The notes: generated by a model not told the origin, from the sequence alone. A stretch of DNA of 64,000 nucleotides from Siderastrea siderea (GCA_964030785.1 OZ034971.1:11460579-11524578); one strand, 5' to 3'. Positions 10,192-22,599 are shown, numbered from the stretch's first letter. A program made the numbers and translations.

Positions 10192-12600
10192 ATAATTTAT
10201 GTGATAATATATTTGACAAATTTATACACTGCAGTGTCATAGCTGTACTGTTGCCACTTGACAAAGTACTTTGTTAGTTTCTGACAACTTTGTAACATGT
10301 AACTGAATACTTAAGACGGATTCCGCTCAACGTTCGTGCAATAAGTGCAAAAAAATATTTACTAAAAAAACTACTCATAGCACGGTAACATTTTCAATGC
10401 TATTTGAAACATCACACTCTAATTCACTTCTCCAAGTGACCCCGCGATGAAATTCTGAAACATTCTCAAGAAAAGTAATGTCAAATCTCGTAAAAATATG
10501 CTAAAAACGGGCGCCATTTTGTTTTGAACTGACATGAAGCGTCTTTTTAAATAAAATATGGATAACTTCAAATCCAATTTTCTCTCGCGGGGTCAGCCTG
10601 GGAGCAAAAGTATCGATGACTTCTTATCTGTTCTGCAAGTGTTTGTACAGGAAATTTTGCAACAAGTCAGGGAAATTCTTTATTATACCTCAAATTTATT
10701 GAAAATTCGGGAATTTTATTTTTGGATTGTCACTAGGTTTCAACTTTGGTAAGCTGATAACGATTTTTTCTTGTTCAGTTGGCAAGGTAACGTTGTTTCA
10801 AGGTAGGTCCAAACATTAGACAGAAATCACTCAAACCTTCAGTCGTTTTTGCACTCAAATCATCAGTGTTGTTCTAAATCCCTGTTTCGTAGCCAGTCAG
10901 ACTTCGAATGCAAGATATTCTGATAGAGCACCGTTGACACAGTCCGCAGATAAGCATAGGTAGCAATGGCCGGGGGCTGAGGTTATGTTTTGGGAGTTAG
11001 TACTAGTATTACTGACCAGACCGGTTGCCAGACCGGTTGGGCCTAAACGGCCGTGTATTGGGGGTATTTTCAACAATAAAGTAATATATTTTCAGTGTTA
11101 ATAGTTTTGTGAAACTAAAGATTGATTGATTGATTGATTAAAAAATCGTTGCATGTAAAGGCTGATTTTCTCCGTTGCGTCATTTTTACTTGCGAAGTTC
11201 AACTTTTTTGCTTTTACGCAAGTCACTCTTCATCTCTATTTTTATTTGCACACGTCAAGGCCAAGTAACCGTGGCAACATTTTCCTACAACTCTTCGCGC
11301 AAAAGATGTTGCGTTGCAGCAAGTCAATATTGTTTATTGCGCTTCATTACCACCTCCTCGCGCAACAATTTTTCGTGTTGCAGAAAGGGAACGTCCCTTC
11401 TACTTTTGAAACATGAAAATTTTGTTGAGGGTGAATGTGGTAACTACGCACACAAGCAATCTCAAATTGCAGCGCAACATCGTTGCGCGACAAATGCGCG
11501 AAAATGTTGCCTGTATTACTTGGCCTTGAAGCAATTTAAATTTACCTCCATAAAGACCTAAAAATTACTGACAGTATAGAAGTCTACGATGCATAAACGG
11601 CCTCTGTAAATGTGAAAAAATGTGAAGGAAGATTTCAAAAGCCGCGTAAATTTACGTGCGTGCGGACTGAATTTCGCAAATGAACTTTAGACGATGTATG
11701 AACGGATTTTGAAACGATAAAGTTGGCACGGACGTGAAATTAAGTGGCTTTACCAATTATAGTCAGGCGCTTCGAAGTGCGTGAATAAAATTGGATTCGA
11801 TGTAAAACGGCTCCCGTGAACGTAAAAAGTTGAGCGCTGTTCAAGTTTTGACGTTTAATACTAAAGCTGCCTTGACAAAATTACGCCCATATGCCCACGT
11901 AAAAACGTCAGCGTACCCAAATTAAAATTCGTGGGAAAATTTCTATCTATATAATTAAATTGAAAACGCCAGTACACTCTTCCGAGCAAAGCTAAATCTT
12001 TTGCAGCCAGTATCCTATAAAAGACTAAATAGTTCAGAGATCATATTGTTGAAATTGTTGGTTTTTCCATACAAACCGCTGTGTTTTGCTCAATGTTCCC
12101 TTTCTTATCTAAATGTCTGAAAAGAGGAATCTGGTCCATTGGTTATACTTGAGAGTCTGACTGGTGGATAAAAGAACACCCCTGACAACATAAGGAAAAT
12201 TAGAAGTACGTCGGAAACATTAAAGGCCAATTTTATGGTAGTGTTGTATTGTAGTGTCTTTCGAAACCTGCCGTCAAACCATTACTTTTACTGGTTTTCT
12301 CCTCATTGACTGTTCAATTACCTGTTTTTAGTGGACGAAATGTTACAGGTACTGAATTTAAACCAATTCGAGCGGCAAAACGCGTGTGTTGTTTTAGACT
12401 GTTACCTTTGTGTAGCATCTCGTATTTATATTTGATATTTTTGCTTGCTGTTTGCCGTGACCTCAAATTCTTTCGTCGTCTTTTGCTCCAATTCAAGTGC
12501 ATCGGAGGAAAAAAGATTGAAACCCTCAAACGATCGAAGGCTAAAAACAGCAATCATCGAAAGCAAATTTGCGCGTGAGGTACTCGACGATTAAACAATG
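10192..12600. other. 3' UTR and intergenic stretch without a recognised gene
   Basis: After the costars stop there is AT-rich sequence with AATAAA at 10550-10555. A short (GATT)n run lies at 11121-11138, and AGACCGGTTG is repeated around 11019-11040. The 128-aa frame at 11175-11561 and the frames at 12306-12578 have no family signature. Confidence 0.45.
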
Positions 12601-12652
12601 AGACGAAAAGAAGATTATTGACTAGCTGCCAGCTCTTTCAGATTATTTGAAG
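12540..12652 (+). other. Probable 5' non-coding exon of METTL24-like copy A
   Basis: It ends in TTTGAAG/GTAAGTGGACGG (donor at 12653). Copy B has a similar sequence, TTTGAAG/GTAAGCGGCCG, with its donor at 21154. In both copies the coding part begins one base after an acceptor (TTGCAG/A-ATG), so an upstream non-coding exon is required. The 5' limit is a guess. Confidence 0.45.
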
Positions 12653-13425
12653 GTAAGTGGACGGATTATTTTTCTTATTTTTGCGTGGTTTTGTTTTTCA
12701 GAATTTCTGAGAAGTTAGAAAGATCGAGAGAAAAAAAATAATTGCTCCACGGGAGACCTAGATTTTTGAAAAAAAAAAGAGGAAATTAACCCTTGAAGTT
12801 GGCTGATTTTCTAAGAAGCTTGTTCTGAGGTCAATACCGTTAAGTGTATTTGCGAAGCCGTTTGACCGCACACTGAGTCATGAGGCTGCATTGTTGTTCA
12901 CAGCTAGACAATCAATCTTGCCCCACAAACTGGAAACATGCGGGACAGACCCTAAATTGTGGTTTTCGCGAGCAAAGCCCTCACAAACAGAGCGCTTTTT
13001 TTACACCATCTATAATTTCTATTTTAACTGCGGGCGTTTCCCACTCTCGTGTAGTTTTCACGAGGCAAGCGCAAGCAGGCCTTTTTCGCCTGCGTCGTAA
13101 GAGAAGTCAAGACATGAAGGCTGATCAGTGGCAGGCAAGAACGCGTGGAGACCCTCTGAAAAATAAATGGGGGAGGGGTATGCTGGCGAAAGAAAGGGGA
13201 GGAAAACAGCTGTTCATGCCTCCAATTTCGCGGTTATACTCATAAGACTCGTAAAACTTCTAACCCAACTACTGAGGTGTAGCGTGACCATTGCTTTCGA
13301 TGACGGGAGGGGAGAAACGGGGGAGGGGTGGTGCTGGCTGCCTTATCAATTTAGAATTAAGCCTTAGGTTTCCCAGAATTGTTAACAACTGACTTTTTTC
13401 TTACCATGCCAGCAGACATTGCAGA

Positions 13426-14256
13426 ATGCTTCTTGAGCGATATTACCGTCGCCGCCGTTGGATTGTGGGTTGCGTAGCAGTAATCATTGCGGTGGTGGTC
13501 ATGTTACTGACCCCTCCCTCCAGGATGGTGAGTATCAATCTTCTCGTTATACCACCATTTCATAAAGACTGCTCCACCCAGTCACGTGATTTGGCAGCCA
13601 ATGTCGTCGTCTGCAAAAAATAAATAAATAAATAAATAATAATTTTACGCAATTTACAGGCCAAAGAAAATTAAATTTCAGCTCCTGTAATTACTTATTT
13701 TTACAACTTATGAATTCCAAGTTCGATTCAAAGCTTCTTGAAACCGGGTTTATTTCATTAGTAAAAACACTAGTTCGCGCTACGTTTGTCTTCATTTTAA
13801 ACATGTGGCCCATTTTAACCAAAACTGAAAATTAAAGTCTGTTCTACATAAGGTGCTTTAATTAATACATAAAAACGTACAACCTTTATGGAGAAATGTT
13901 GCAATCTTCAAATACATTATCTTTTTATTAGGTACATTTGTTCTTGAACGAGAATGTTTATTGGACGAGAAGAAGTAGTGAAGAAACTATGGGTAGGTGC
14001 AAACAAGAAGTGGGTTAGTGCATATCCCTTCCTTTCTATTATATTGCCAACTCACCATTCGACTTTTCCTTCTTCCTCATTTTTTTGTTGACTTTTTAAT
14101 ATTTTGGCAACCACGAAGTTCGTTTTATGCTAGTCGTTCCATGTATACCAGAATAACGTAAGCTCCCATCCATCCATCCATCCATCCATTCGTTCGTCGG
14201 TCCGTCCGTACGGCAATCCATTCATCCACCCGTTCGTCCGTTTGTTCAAGGTCCTG

Positions 14257-14333
<77 letters not shown>

Positions 14334-17300
14334 CCAACCAACCAATCAATCGGTCAATCAATCAGTCAGTCAGTCAATCTGAGTGCTCCTGTAACAGCGA
14401 AGACTGCCTGCTTCTTATCAATTTAGCAAAAGCTGAAAACATTTTTTTTTAAAAACAGGTCTCCAGTACACAACTGTCCCTGCCACGGAATCCATAGAAG
14501 TCGCAAATGTCGTTGTGAAGACCTCACCTTCACCCAGTCCTCCTCTGCCAACACCAAGCGTATTTACATATGTCGAGGAACCTCCCTCTGGAAACGAGTA
14601 TAAAAGGCTCATGAGGGCTCTCTCAACTCAGGGGGCCGTGTGCTCGGACCTACGCCGTATCGGGGGCCTGCCAAGAGGTCCTCATGGGGCCCCTCGTCCT
14701 TATGGCCCCGATGGCATGTGGTATGTCTGTTTTGACGAGGAAGTTCAGTTACATCCGGAATCTTGTGTCGTCTACTCCTTTGGGTGAGAAAATGAAAACG
14801 TTCATAAGCATGCATATGCTGTGGTTCAATTTTATCTTTGGTTCAATTTTTACTTTTCTTTGTTTTATGCTCATTATCATACATTACCATACACAAAAAC
14901 AAAGGAAAATAAAAATTGAAACAAGGATAAAATTGAACCACAACACATACGCAGTTGAAAGCTGTCCCTGTGCTGGCAATCTAGTTTCATCATGCATTTA
15001 AGTAAAATATAATATAAAGATGAATTGAAATCTTACAGTGGAATCTCCACAGAGTGGATTTTCGAGTTTTCGTCCACTGATTCCAGATCGAATTTGGAAA
15101 TGTTCGTTTTAGTGGAAGGAGGAAAGCCAGTCAACCTGGCGAAAAACCGTCGGAGCAAGGACGAGAACTAACAACAAACTCAGCCCACATATGACGCGGG
15201 ACCGGAAATCGAACCGAGTGCTCTCACCACTACGCCATCCCTGCTCCCTTCCTGGTTCCCAGGTTACGTTTAATGATGATTATCAAAATATATTTGCAAG
15301 TTTCCTCTATGAACGAGAGCATCTGCTGGCAAGTTTTACAAGAAATTTGCAAGACAAACGGGAGTCGTCTGAATATTTGATTAACTCGTTTTTCTAGCTT
15401 GTAAAATTGGATTTGTGGAAAAGTCAATGGAAAGTAACTTACCAAATCGCTTTCTTTCGATTCTTTCAACGCTAAAAAATGTATTTAAACTTTATCTATC
15501 TTTTTTGTAGTGGTCAGATGGTGGGGTGGGTTGAAGGGGAACAGGGATGTCTAAACATTTCGTTTCCGTAGTGTTTGTTTCCCTTTCCCTGCGCTTCCTT
15601 AGGTGGATTCCACTAAGGAATCACGGATTACGGTTCTTTTCGTGGGTCCTTTTTCAAATTATTAGACAATATTAGCATTTTCACACTGTTTCTCCCGCTT
15701 TCTGCCACCTTGAAAATGTCATCTTATCCAGGTTTGTCCCCCCCCCCTTTTTTTTCCCAGCCACCTGCCCCCATCCTCCTCCACCTGTCCCTTCGGGCTG
15801 CCTCCGCTTTTCACTCAAGATTTCGTCTTCAGTTTTTCAACTTTCACTTCCTGCAGGATAGGCGACGACTTTTCATTTGATGAGAAAATGGCGGACTATG
15901 GTTGTAACGTATTTGCGTTCGATCCTTCCATGGGAGAAGACGACCACAATCACAGCGCAAGAGTTATGTTTTATAACCTTGGTCTGTCAGCTGTCAATCA
16001 AGAGCGAGCTACAAACGTTTCAGACCCGCTGGCAAAGAGCGCATGGAAAACTAGGACGCTGGCGACAATTATCAGGGAACTAGGACATTCTAAGGTGATG
16101 CACAAATGCACTTTATGTACTTAATATTCAGTCAATAGAGAAAGAAAATTCTCTGTTATTCAGACAATCATTATCCTTCAGCTAGTTTGTCCGTCACTCA
16201 GTTTGTCAGTCGGCCTGCCAGTGGGTAGACTTGGAGTAGTCTCTAATATTGGCGTCGGCGATTGTAGGGCGGGCAAAAAACACACGCGCGTGAAATGACG
16301 ACGAGATGCGACGCGAGGGGAGCGCCAAAAACATTTCGCCGCTCCCTCGCGTCACGTCTCCTCGGAATTTTGCACGCGCGTGTGTGTATTTCGCCCGCCC
16401 CACAATCGCCATCGCCAAAGTTAGAGACTACTCGCAGTCTAGTCAGTGGGTTAGGGGATAAGTGATTGAGACAGCAATGAGTTAAGGAAGGTGCCTCCTA
16501 AGCCAAAATGATCCTATTTTTGAAATGTTAATGACTGTGGAGAAAAACCAGATCAAGGGTTATTGGAATCCAAAAAGAAAATTTGCCGGGCTAACAACGC
16601 ATTTTTCAGAGATAATTAGTCGACCATAACTCTAACTGAAAAAGCTTCAAAATACAAACAACGTATGGCATTTTCTTTCCAAATTTAAGCTTAATTATAT
16701 CTGAAAAATGCATGGTTACTCCCAATTTTCTTTCTGGATTGCTAAGATCTGCTTTTTCCACATAGTCATAAGCCACGCAAAACACCTTTGTATTAGTTGC
16801 CACCTTCCTTAAGTAACCCGAGTATCTCGGACCAGGGGCCCGTTTCTCGAAAGTCCCGATAACTTTTCGGGCCCGGAAAACTATTTTATGTGCGCGATGT
16901 TTACATTAAAGACTCAAATTTTGTTGGTTTTAAAAGCTGAGCAATAAAATTCTAAGTTGATTAAACAAGTCGGGCTGATGTGCAGGCTAACAACTACGCC
17001 AACGTACTATAGATTTTGATTTTAAAATATAGCTCCTGGCCCGAAAAGTTACCGGGACTTTCCAGAAACGGGCCCCAGGGGCCAGTTTCTCGAAACTCCC
17101 GATAACTTTCCGGGCCCGGTAAGTATTTTTTCGAGCTCATTTGTTTGTCAGCTAATGGTAATTATTGGCGCAAACTTAGCGATATGCTTCGCAAAATTAT
17201 AAAGATTAAAATTTGGCTTTCAAAATCAATAAAAGTTGTATAGCTACTGGAGAATATTGTGCACCTAAAATATCTTTCGGGACCGAAAAGTTATCGGGAG

Positions 17301-17904
17301 TTTCGAGAAACGAACGTTTTGGGCCGGAAAGCTTATTTTATGAGGGCGAGGTTTACCTTACAGATTTAAATTTTGTTGGCTTTTAAAGCTAAGGTGAAAA
17401 ATTAAGTTGACGGAACAAGTCGAGGTGGTTTGAGGTCCAAAGCTGCACTGAGTGACAATTCTATTGATTTTGATTTGAAAATTTAGCTCCGGGCCCGCAA
17501 AGTTACCGGGGCTTTCGAGAAACGTATCCCAGAACCGAGATGCGAAGAAGGTATGTGCAGTAACAAAAGAGGCACAAGTCCTTAATTGGTTGTAATAGAC
17601 AGTCAGTTATTAAAACAGGCCTTTGATCAGTCAATCCTTCGGTCTTTCAATCTGTCTTTAGCCGGGTAGGCATTTAACTAATCCGGTTGGTTAGTCATCT
17701 CGATGATTCGGTCATTTACTTCGTCAGCTGCATGGTCAGTCAGTGCGACTAAGACATCGAAGGGGTTGGGCGATCGCGATTGGTCAGTCAGTCAGTCAGT
17801 CAGTCAGTCAGTCAGTCAGTCAGTCAGTCAGCTAGCCAGTCATTCAGTCCGTCAGTCAGTCATTCAGTCAGTCAGTCAGCGAGTCAGTCTGTCAGTCAGT
17901 CAGT

Positions 17905-17935
<31 letters not shown>

Positions 17936-18329
17936 TCAGTCAGTCAGTCAGTCAGTCAGTCAGCCAGTCAGTCAATCAGTTAATCTCAATCAGTCAAGTA
18001 GTTAATTATATTACGAAAGCTCACATTTGATACGTTTTTCCCCTTAGAGAAAAATTGACATTTTGAAAATGGATATCGAGTCAGATGAATGGAAGTGCTT
18101 ACGTCACATGCTGGCCGACGGAACTTTAAAAAGTTACGTGAGACAACTTGATGTAGAGTATCACGTGATCATAGAAACGCCAGAAGCTCTAAGACAGTAC
18201 TATAGCATAGCACGGTGGCTTGAAAGACAGGGCTTCAGGATATTTCATTCCAGGAGAAATCCATACTGTCCACAGTGTTGGGAAATGTCGTATATTAACT
18301 CCAACCTAGTGGATTTACCTTTAAATTAA
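13426..18329 (+). CDS. METTL24: METTL24-like methyltransferase, copy A (5 coding exons)
   Basis: Spliced model: 13426-13527, 13932-13992, 14459-14783, 15857-16094, 18048-18329. Total 1008 nt, 335 aa, and every junction keeps frame with GT-AG borders. Residues 5-11 are basic (RYYRRRR) and 12-28 form one hydrophobic helix, so this is a type II anchor with the catalytic part in the secretory lumen. Residues ~157-172 hold the SAM-binding loop (YSFGIGDDFSFDE), 182-188 FAFDPSM, and 246-257 DILKMDIESDEW. The C-terminus carries a CPQC pair. This order matches METTL24 (Methyltransf_22-type), whose substrate is not established. A conserved stretch before the SAM loop (GPDGMWYVCFDEEVQLHPES) is shared with copies B and C. 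The 61-nt second exon is missing from copy B and rests on phase and splice signals alone. Confidence 0.85.
13621..13639. repeat. (TAAA)n microsatellite
   Basis: Short AAATAAATAAATAAATAA run in intron 1 of METTL24-like copy A. Confidence 0.8.
14167..14395. repeat. Compound (ATCC)n / (AATC)n microsatellite in intron 2 of copy A
   Basis: CCATCCATCC repeats grade through CGTTCGTCCG variants into about 20 AATC units, then CAGT units, ending about 65 bp before the acceptor of exon 3. Tetranucleotide runs are a feature of this gene's introns (see 17784 and 27776). Confidence 0.9.
16234..16433. mobile_element. GC-rich palindromic MITE in intron 4 of copy A
   Basis: A 200-bp foldback: the left end GAGTAGTCTCTAA... 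GGCGATTGTAGGGCGGGC is mirrored at the right by GCCCGCCCCACAATCGCC ...TTAGAGACTACTC. Central sequences CACACGCGCGTG and CACGCGCGTGTG also pair. Non-autonomous, no coding potential. Unusually CpG-rich for its surroundings. Confidence 0.8.
16835..17531. mobile_element. Three head-to-tail copies of one ~240-bp MITE
   Basis: Each unit starts with a form of GGGCCCGTTTCTCGAAAGTC followed by CCCGATAACTTTTCGGGCCC and ends in its inverse (CCCGAAAAGTTACCGGGACT then TTCGAGAAACGGGCCC). Unit 1 is 16835-17076, unit 2 begins at 17078 and ends near 17320, and unit 3 runs to about 17531. Unit 3 has a degraded left end. All lie in intron 4 of METTL24-like copy A. Confidence 0.8.
17784..17990. repeat. (CAGT)n / (CAGC)n microsatellite, intron 4 of copy A
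   Basis: About 50 tetranucleotide units, mostly CAGT with AGCC interruptions, ending about 60 bp before the last exon. The frames at 17703-18005 are by-products. The corresponding intron of copy B has the same repeat at 27776-27900, so it predates the duplication. Confidence 0.95.
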
Positions 18330-18506
18330 GAGTTTCACAAGAGCACAGGATCAAAAGTGGAGCCACGGTATTTCAACCAAAGCGAATTTAATTTTTTCTT
18401 CGAAAAATCTTAGTGTCTATGTTTTTCAGTTTGTCGTTTTCCTATGTTGAAAACTTCACTGGCCTGGATCCTCTAGTTTGTTTTGTTTGCGGCTCGTATT
18501 CAAATA

Positions 18507-18578
18507 TAGCCTGATTCTCAGACGGTACGAGGTCGTTCGCCCAAACTCCCTGCCTCGTACCGTCTGCGAATGAGGCTA
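18507..18578. mobile_element. 72-bp palindromic MITE with 9-bp target duplication
   Basis: The element starts TAGCCTGATTCTCAGACGG and ends in the near-inverse CCGTCTGCGAATGAGGCTA, with GTACGAGG/CCTCGTAC inside. It is flanked by perfect 9-bp direct repeats ATTCAAATA (18498-18506 and 18579-18587). TAGCCT termini and a 9-bp duplication are shared with the MITE at 48218-48351. It lies in the 3' UTR of copy A. Confidence 0.85.
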
Positions 18579-18852
18579 ATTCAAATAGTACCTTATAACT
18601 TAAAGCAGCAATGTATTGTGGCAGCAATTATTCTATTTTGCAGGTTGCGTAAAAAAAATACAAAAAAAAAACAAAACAGAAGAAGGAGAATGTTGTGTCC
18701 TAGCACATGAAAACGTGTATAAGTTCAATTTGAGTCGCAAATATTATAAATAACTAATTTTGAAGAAGAAACATTCCTTGCTTTGTAATTGTGTTCTTGC
18801 GTTACACTTCTTCTATCTCATTTTCCTTTAATCAAGAATAAGGATATAGTTC

Positions 18853-18858
18853 AATAAA
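18853..18858 (+). promoter_or_regulatory. Putative polyadenylation signal of METTL24-like copy A
   Basis: AATAAA within the phrase GGATATAGTTCAATAAAG, about 520 bp after the stop, followed by T/G-rich sequence. The surrounding ~75 bp are nearly repeated at 52110-52185, beyond the transposon nest that follows copy B. Confidence 0.6.
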
Positions 18859-19634
18859 GAAATTTGTTGTTTATCTCTGTTTCTTTTTATTTCCCGATTA
18901 TGCTCATTTTCTCAAGTGCTGAAATCTGCTGTTTTTTGCCTTAGCGAAATCTTTGCAAAATCGTAAAGATGAAATGCTCACGAAATACACCTTTTCCAAA
19001 ATCGCAAAATCCAAGCCCATAGCTACCTAAGGTAAACATTTTATGGGAATACAGGCACCTCTTACGCTCGTGGCCTCTAGAGGCGTTGCCGGTATTGCTG
19101 CATAGTACGTATATGATATATGTACATTTCTTGGTTGTAAAATCCAGCCAAAGTTTGCATTTTTTACTGCCGCCTCCCATGATTACGATGACAGTCAAGT
19201 GACCGTGGGAAAAAGAAACCGGCAAATTTTAAAAGTATGAAAATCCGCCAATCATGGATTCTCTCATGATAGGTTCCTGCTTTGTTATCCTGACTTATAT
19301 CTAAGCAGAAGTAAGCAAGACCTCCCCAAAATGTTCGTGTTCTGAACTTCTGTTCTAACTGAGGTAACCGCCTTGGTGATTGCTCTTTTACATACGCAGC
19401 AAGAAAACGGTGGAATGATTTTACGTTGGATATTAGGAATGAGAACAGCTGTTTTCCTTTCTAGACCAAACTTTAACAGTCTTCGCTATTTTATCAAAGC
19501 CCGAGCAACTATATATTTTTTCTTTTAGAATTTTACTTGTGAACTTTATTGTCTTGGTATTTTATTTGTCTCTGTCAGTTCTTGCTTTTTTGCTCAGCAG
19601 TTATCAGCCTGTAAACAGCAAGGGTTGTATAATT

Positions 19635-19965
19635 GGCTAGCCTGTGAATAGGCTCCTTATTGGGAGAATAAAGGGTGTAGGAAAAATTTGCGAGTGTAGA
19701 CAGTAGTTCGGGGCCTGGGAAGAGGGCGACGCTTTCTCGTCCCCAGAGCCTCAGCTCCTTTTCCTCTTAGCCGGTAGGGCCTTCGCACTAGGACCGGGAC
19801 CAGAGACAGGAGACTCTGGGAAGGAGAATGAGGGCGAAGGCAATTGTACCTCGCCCCAGTCTGCACTGGACTTACTCTCCCCGCTGTTGTTGTTGTTGTT
19901 GTAGTTGTTGTTGTTTTCTTTTTTGCGCCCTATCTCTAATTAAGTAGCCTATTTACAGGCTAGCC
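19635..19965. mobile_element. ~330-bp terminal-inverted-repeat element
   Basis: The left end GGCTAGCCTGTGAATAGGCT is mirrored by AGCCTATTTACAGGCTAGCC at the right. The interior includes GAGGGCGACGCTTTCTCGTC and a (TTG)n run at 19884-19915. There is no coding sequence. A related interior phrase occurs at 52495-52560 (GAGGCCTGG... TGTACCTCGCCCCA). Confidence 0.7.
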
Positions 19966-20344
19966 TTTAACTGTGGAGATATTTATTGCGTCCCTATTCC
20001 CTTCTTAACCTTCCATTACACCTCTGTTAGCCTCAATTATCCTTTATGGCGTCCACTACGTGGCCAAGCTATCCAAGTGTAAAATACGTGACAAAAGTCC
20101 CCCGGCCGATATTCTTAAAAGTTAGCTAGTTTTGAAGGATCATTCTATCTAGAGGAAAGAAATGTTACTCGGTACACGACGTGCTGCTTTCAATAGTTCC
20201 GATTGGCAGTTTCTTTCTAGTTATCTTTTTGGCTTCTGAAATGGTTCAACGTTGATCTTCGATAGTATCTCCTATTCAGTTATTAGTCCTGTAGTGCTGC
20301 TTTGGTGAAGTAGTGAAGTAGTGAAAAACGTACTGATATGAAAT

Positions 20345-20500
20345 CCATTGAGTTGATATAAAGTAAATTGGCCACCATAAAGAGATTCAAAAGTCGACGT
20401 TGCGAGGTATCACCTCCTCAGACCGCTCTCCAGAAGGGTTTACGCTCTGACGAAGCGCAAAACGTCGATTGGCTTTTGAAGCTCTCTAAGGTTGGCTTGC
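20345..20500. mobile_element. Decayed copy of the dispersed palindromic repeat
   Basis: GAGTTGATATAAAGTAAATT, GGCCACCATAAAGAGATTC, AAAAGTCGACGTTGCGAGG and CTCTGACGAAGCGCAAAACG follow the same order as the repeat at 8255-8430. A probable retroelement tail remnant. Confidence 0.45.
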
Positions 20501-21089
20501 CTAGAGAAGGCGTTGGAGCGATATTTTTGGTTTGGATATAGATGTCACAGTGAGTGCATTTTCAACAGTAGTCTCCCTTTATGTAAAATCACCAGTCATC
20601 TCTAGCCAAATCTGTTTCCTATGAATGATGAATGTTGTTTGTAAGATGGTCGTCTTTCTACACATGGCCATAGAACCAGAGGCTTGTTTAATAACGTTAT
20701 GTTTGCCGGTAACCTCAACTTACCGGTATTCAGTTACAGGCAGAAGAAGTATTTTAACAATTCAAGATTTTCGTCTTATGCGCACAGCTAGGAGGTATCA
20801 AAGATTTTATTTTTCGCACTTTTACAAACTTAAGCTCATTTTATATTCCAAAGGTTTTGTCCTAACGACAGATGTTGATACCTATACGCTTCCTTTTCGG
20901 GTACGAAGAGTGCGATTACGATCGATCTTTTCAGTCCAAACAGACTGAAATCTAATTTTACATCAAACAAACAACTTGTTTTGTTACCTGTAATTATTTG
21001 ACCAACATAGTGAGAGTTAATCGTACTTTCTTCAGTCAACAGTGGGTTAGTGCAAAACATAGCGAACGTCGAAAGTGATCTTTCAGCGT

Positions 21090-21153
21090 GTGGCCAATGC
21101 AATGAAAAGATGGTTGTAAACTACATCCCTGCTGTCTAGCTTTATTTTTGAAG
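21090..21153 (+). other. Probable 5' non-coding exon of METTL24-like copy B
   Basis: It ends TTTTTGAAG/GTAAGCGGCC with its donor at 21154 and resembles the copy A exon ending at 12652. If correct, the first intron of copy B spans 21154-25832. The 5' limit is unknown. Confidence 0.4.
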
Positions 21154-21575
21154 GTAAGCGGCCGAATTACTATTGAGTTTGAAGTGCGTACTGAAAACTT
21201 AGTTGGGGAAACAAATAAGCAAAGTTAACGCCGCAAGTGGCGAGTTCTGAAGGAACCACAGCCGTCTCGAACCCCGGCCATCTCTGATTGAATCTGTTTC
21301 TCTTGGGTGACGTTGGGAAGTTATTTCCTAAAGGGTTTCTCGAATCTCCGTTATCTGGAACAATTTGTTTCCCTTACCTAATCAAGATAACGGGGCTTTA
21401 CTGTATTTAATAGAGTCCTTCAGATGGCTCTACGAGTGCGAGTTTGAGTACGAGGCCGACTTTTCAATGTCTCATCGAAGGCTTGTGTCTATAACACACC
21501 AATATCGTTGCTACCTCTTTAATGGTCAGCAACAATGAGGAACGAGGTCTCTGCTAACGTAGTTAGTATGAAATT

Positions 21576-21707
21576 AGACTGCTAGCAGTCCCTTTCTGCG
21601 GGATAGTCGCTCTAATCTTGCAGCGCTGTTGAAAGCTCGTGCTCTCAGGTTCGCACGGCTATTTCGCGCGCCCTCTCGACTGTCCAGAGAGGGACTGCTA
21701 GCAGTCT
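21576..21707. mobile_element. 132-bp MITE with perfect 17-bp TIRs and 11-bp direct repeats
   Basis: Termini are AGACTGCTAGCAGTCCC and its exact inverse. It is flanked by the perfect 11-bp direct repeat AGTATGAAATT (21565-21575 and 21708-21718). No coding sequence. The identical termini and flanks suggest a recent insertion. A 26-bp palindrome with the same CTGCTAGCAG core interrupts pseudogene C at 53038. Confidence 0.88.
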
Positions 21708-22477
21708 AGTATGAAATTCTGTACTCGTACTCATTTTCGTAGTTCTAGTCTGAACCGAAGGTCGATATAATCTTATGTCAGAATGACCATTTACGCGACA
21801 AAACTAGAACGACGGTTTCTGTTTTTTTTTTTTTCGTGTAAATGATAGTTCCTCAAGTTTTCCCCGTGCTGATCGTGGACCACTGAGGCTTTCTAGTGGA
21901 CTAACACTACAGGAATACAAACACAGGACTAACACCAGACGACTAACACCACAGGAAAATTGGGTCCAGAACATGACGGATCATGATATATTAGTTCCAT
22001 TTTATTGTAAATTTTATTCATTCTTTATTGAATCGAAATTGTAAGGCACAGTCCCATTTTCAAATAATGTAATCTTCTTTAATTATTTTTGCCATTTTTT
22101 GTAGTAGTTTCGCAATTTGCTTTTTAGTGCGATGATTTTACCAATGAACTATCACTTTAACTATCTCTTTAAATCGGTAAAAGCAGCAAATATGGAAAAC
22201 TTTCCAAAAGTAGCGATACCCCAGATGTACCAATAAATTTGGTCGATTTTTCAAAACTTTTTGGCCCTTTGAAGATATTTTTCATTCGACAACAACAAAA
22301 AAAAGCGTCCTCTCGAGAATTCCTCCCCTATCAAGTCCGCCTTGCTAAAGGACTTTTAAAAGTAACCATAGTAACGCGGGGAGCTATGTTAGTGTATGTG
22401 AGCTGTTTTTAGTAACACTTTTAAAAGCCAGTAAAAGTCGCATTTATTTAAAGAAAACCTAACAATGGCTGTCCATG

Positions 22478-22599
22478 TTTTTTAGAGACACAACGCTAGC
22501 GTAAGCAAACTATTAGTAGGTGTCTTTGGGCACGAATGGCCAAGAAGGAAATGAATTACGGCCAAAGATTCCAAATTCTGCAATTGTGTCTCTAAAAAT
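22478..22599. mobile_element. ~122-bp MITE
   Basis: TTTTTTAGAGACACAA on the left is mirrored by TTGTGTCTCTAAAAA on the right. The interior has no coding content. It lies in the presumed first intron of METTL24-like copy B. Confidence 0.7.

Noticed and set aside
17703..18005. QSVSQSVS frames
   Set aside because: A (CAGT)n microsatellite inside an intron of the METTL24-like gene.
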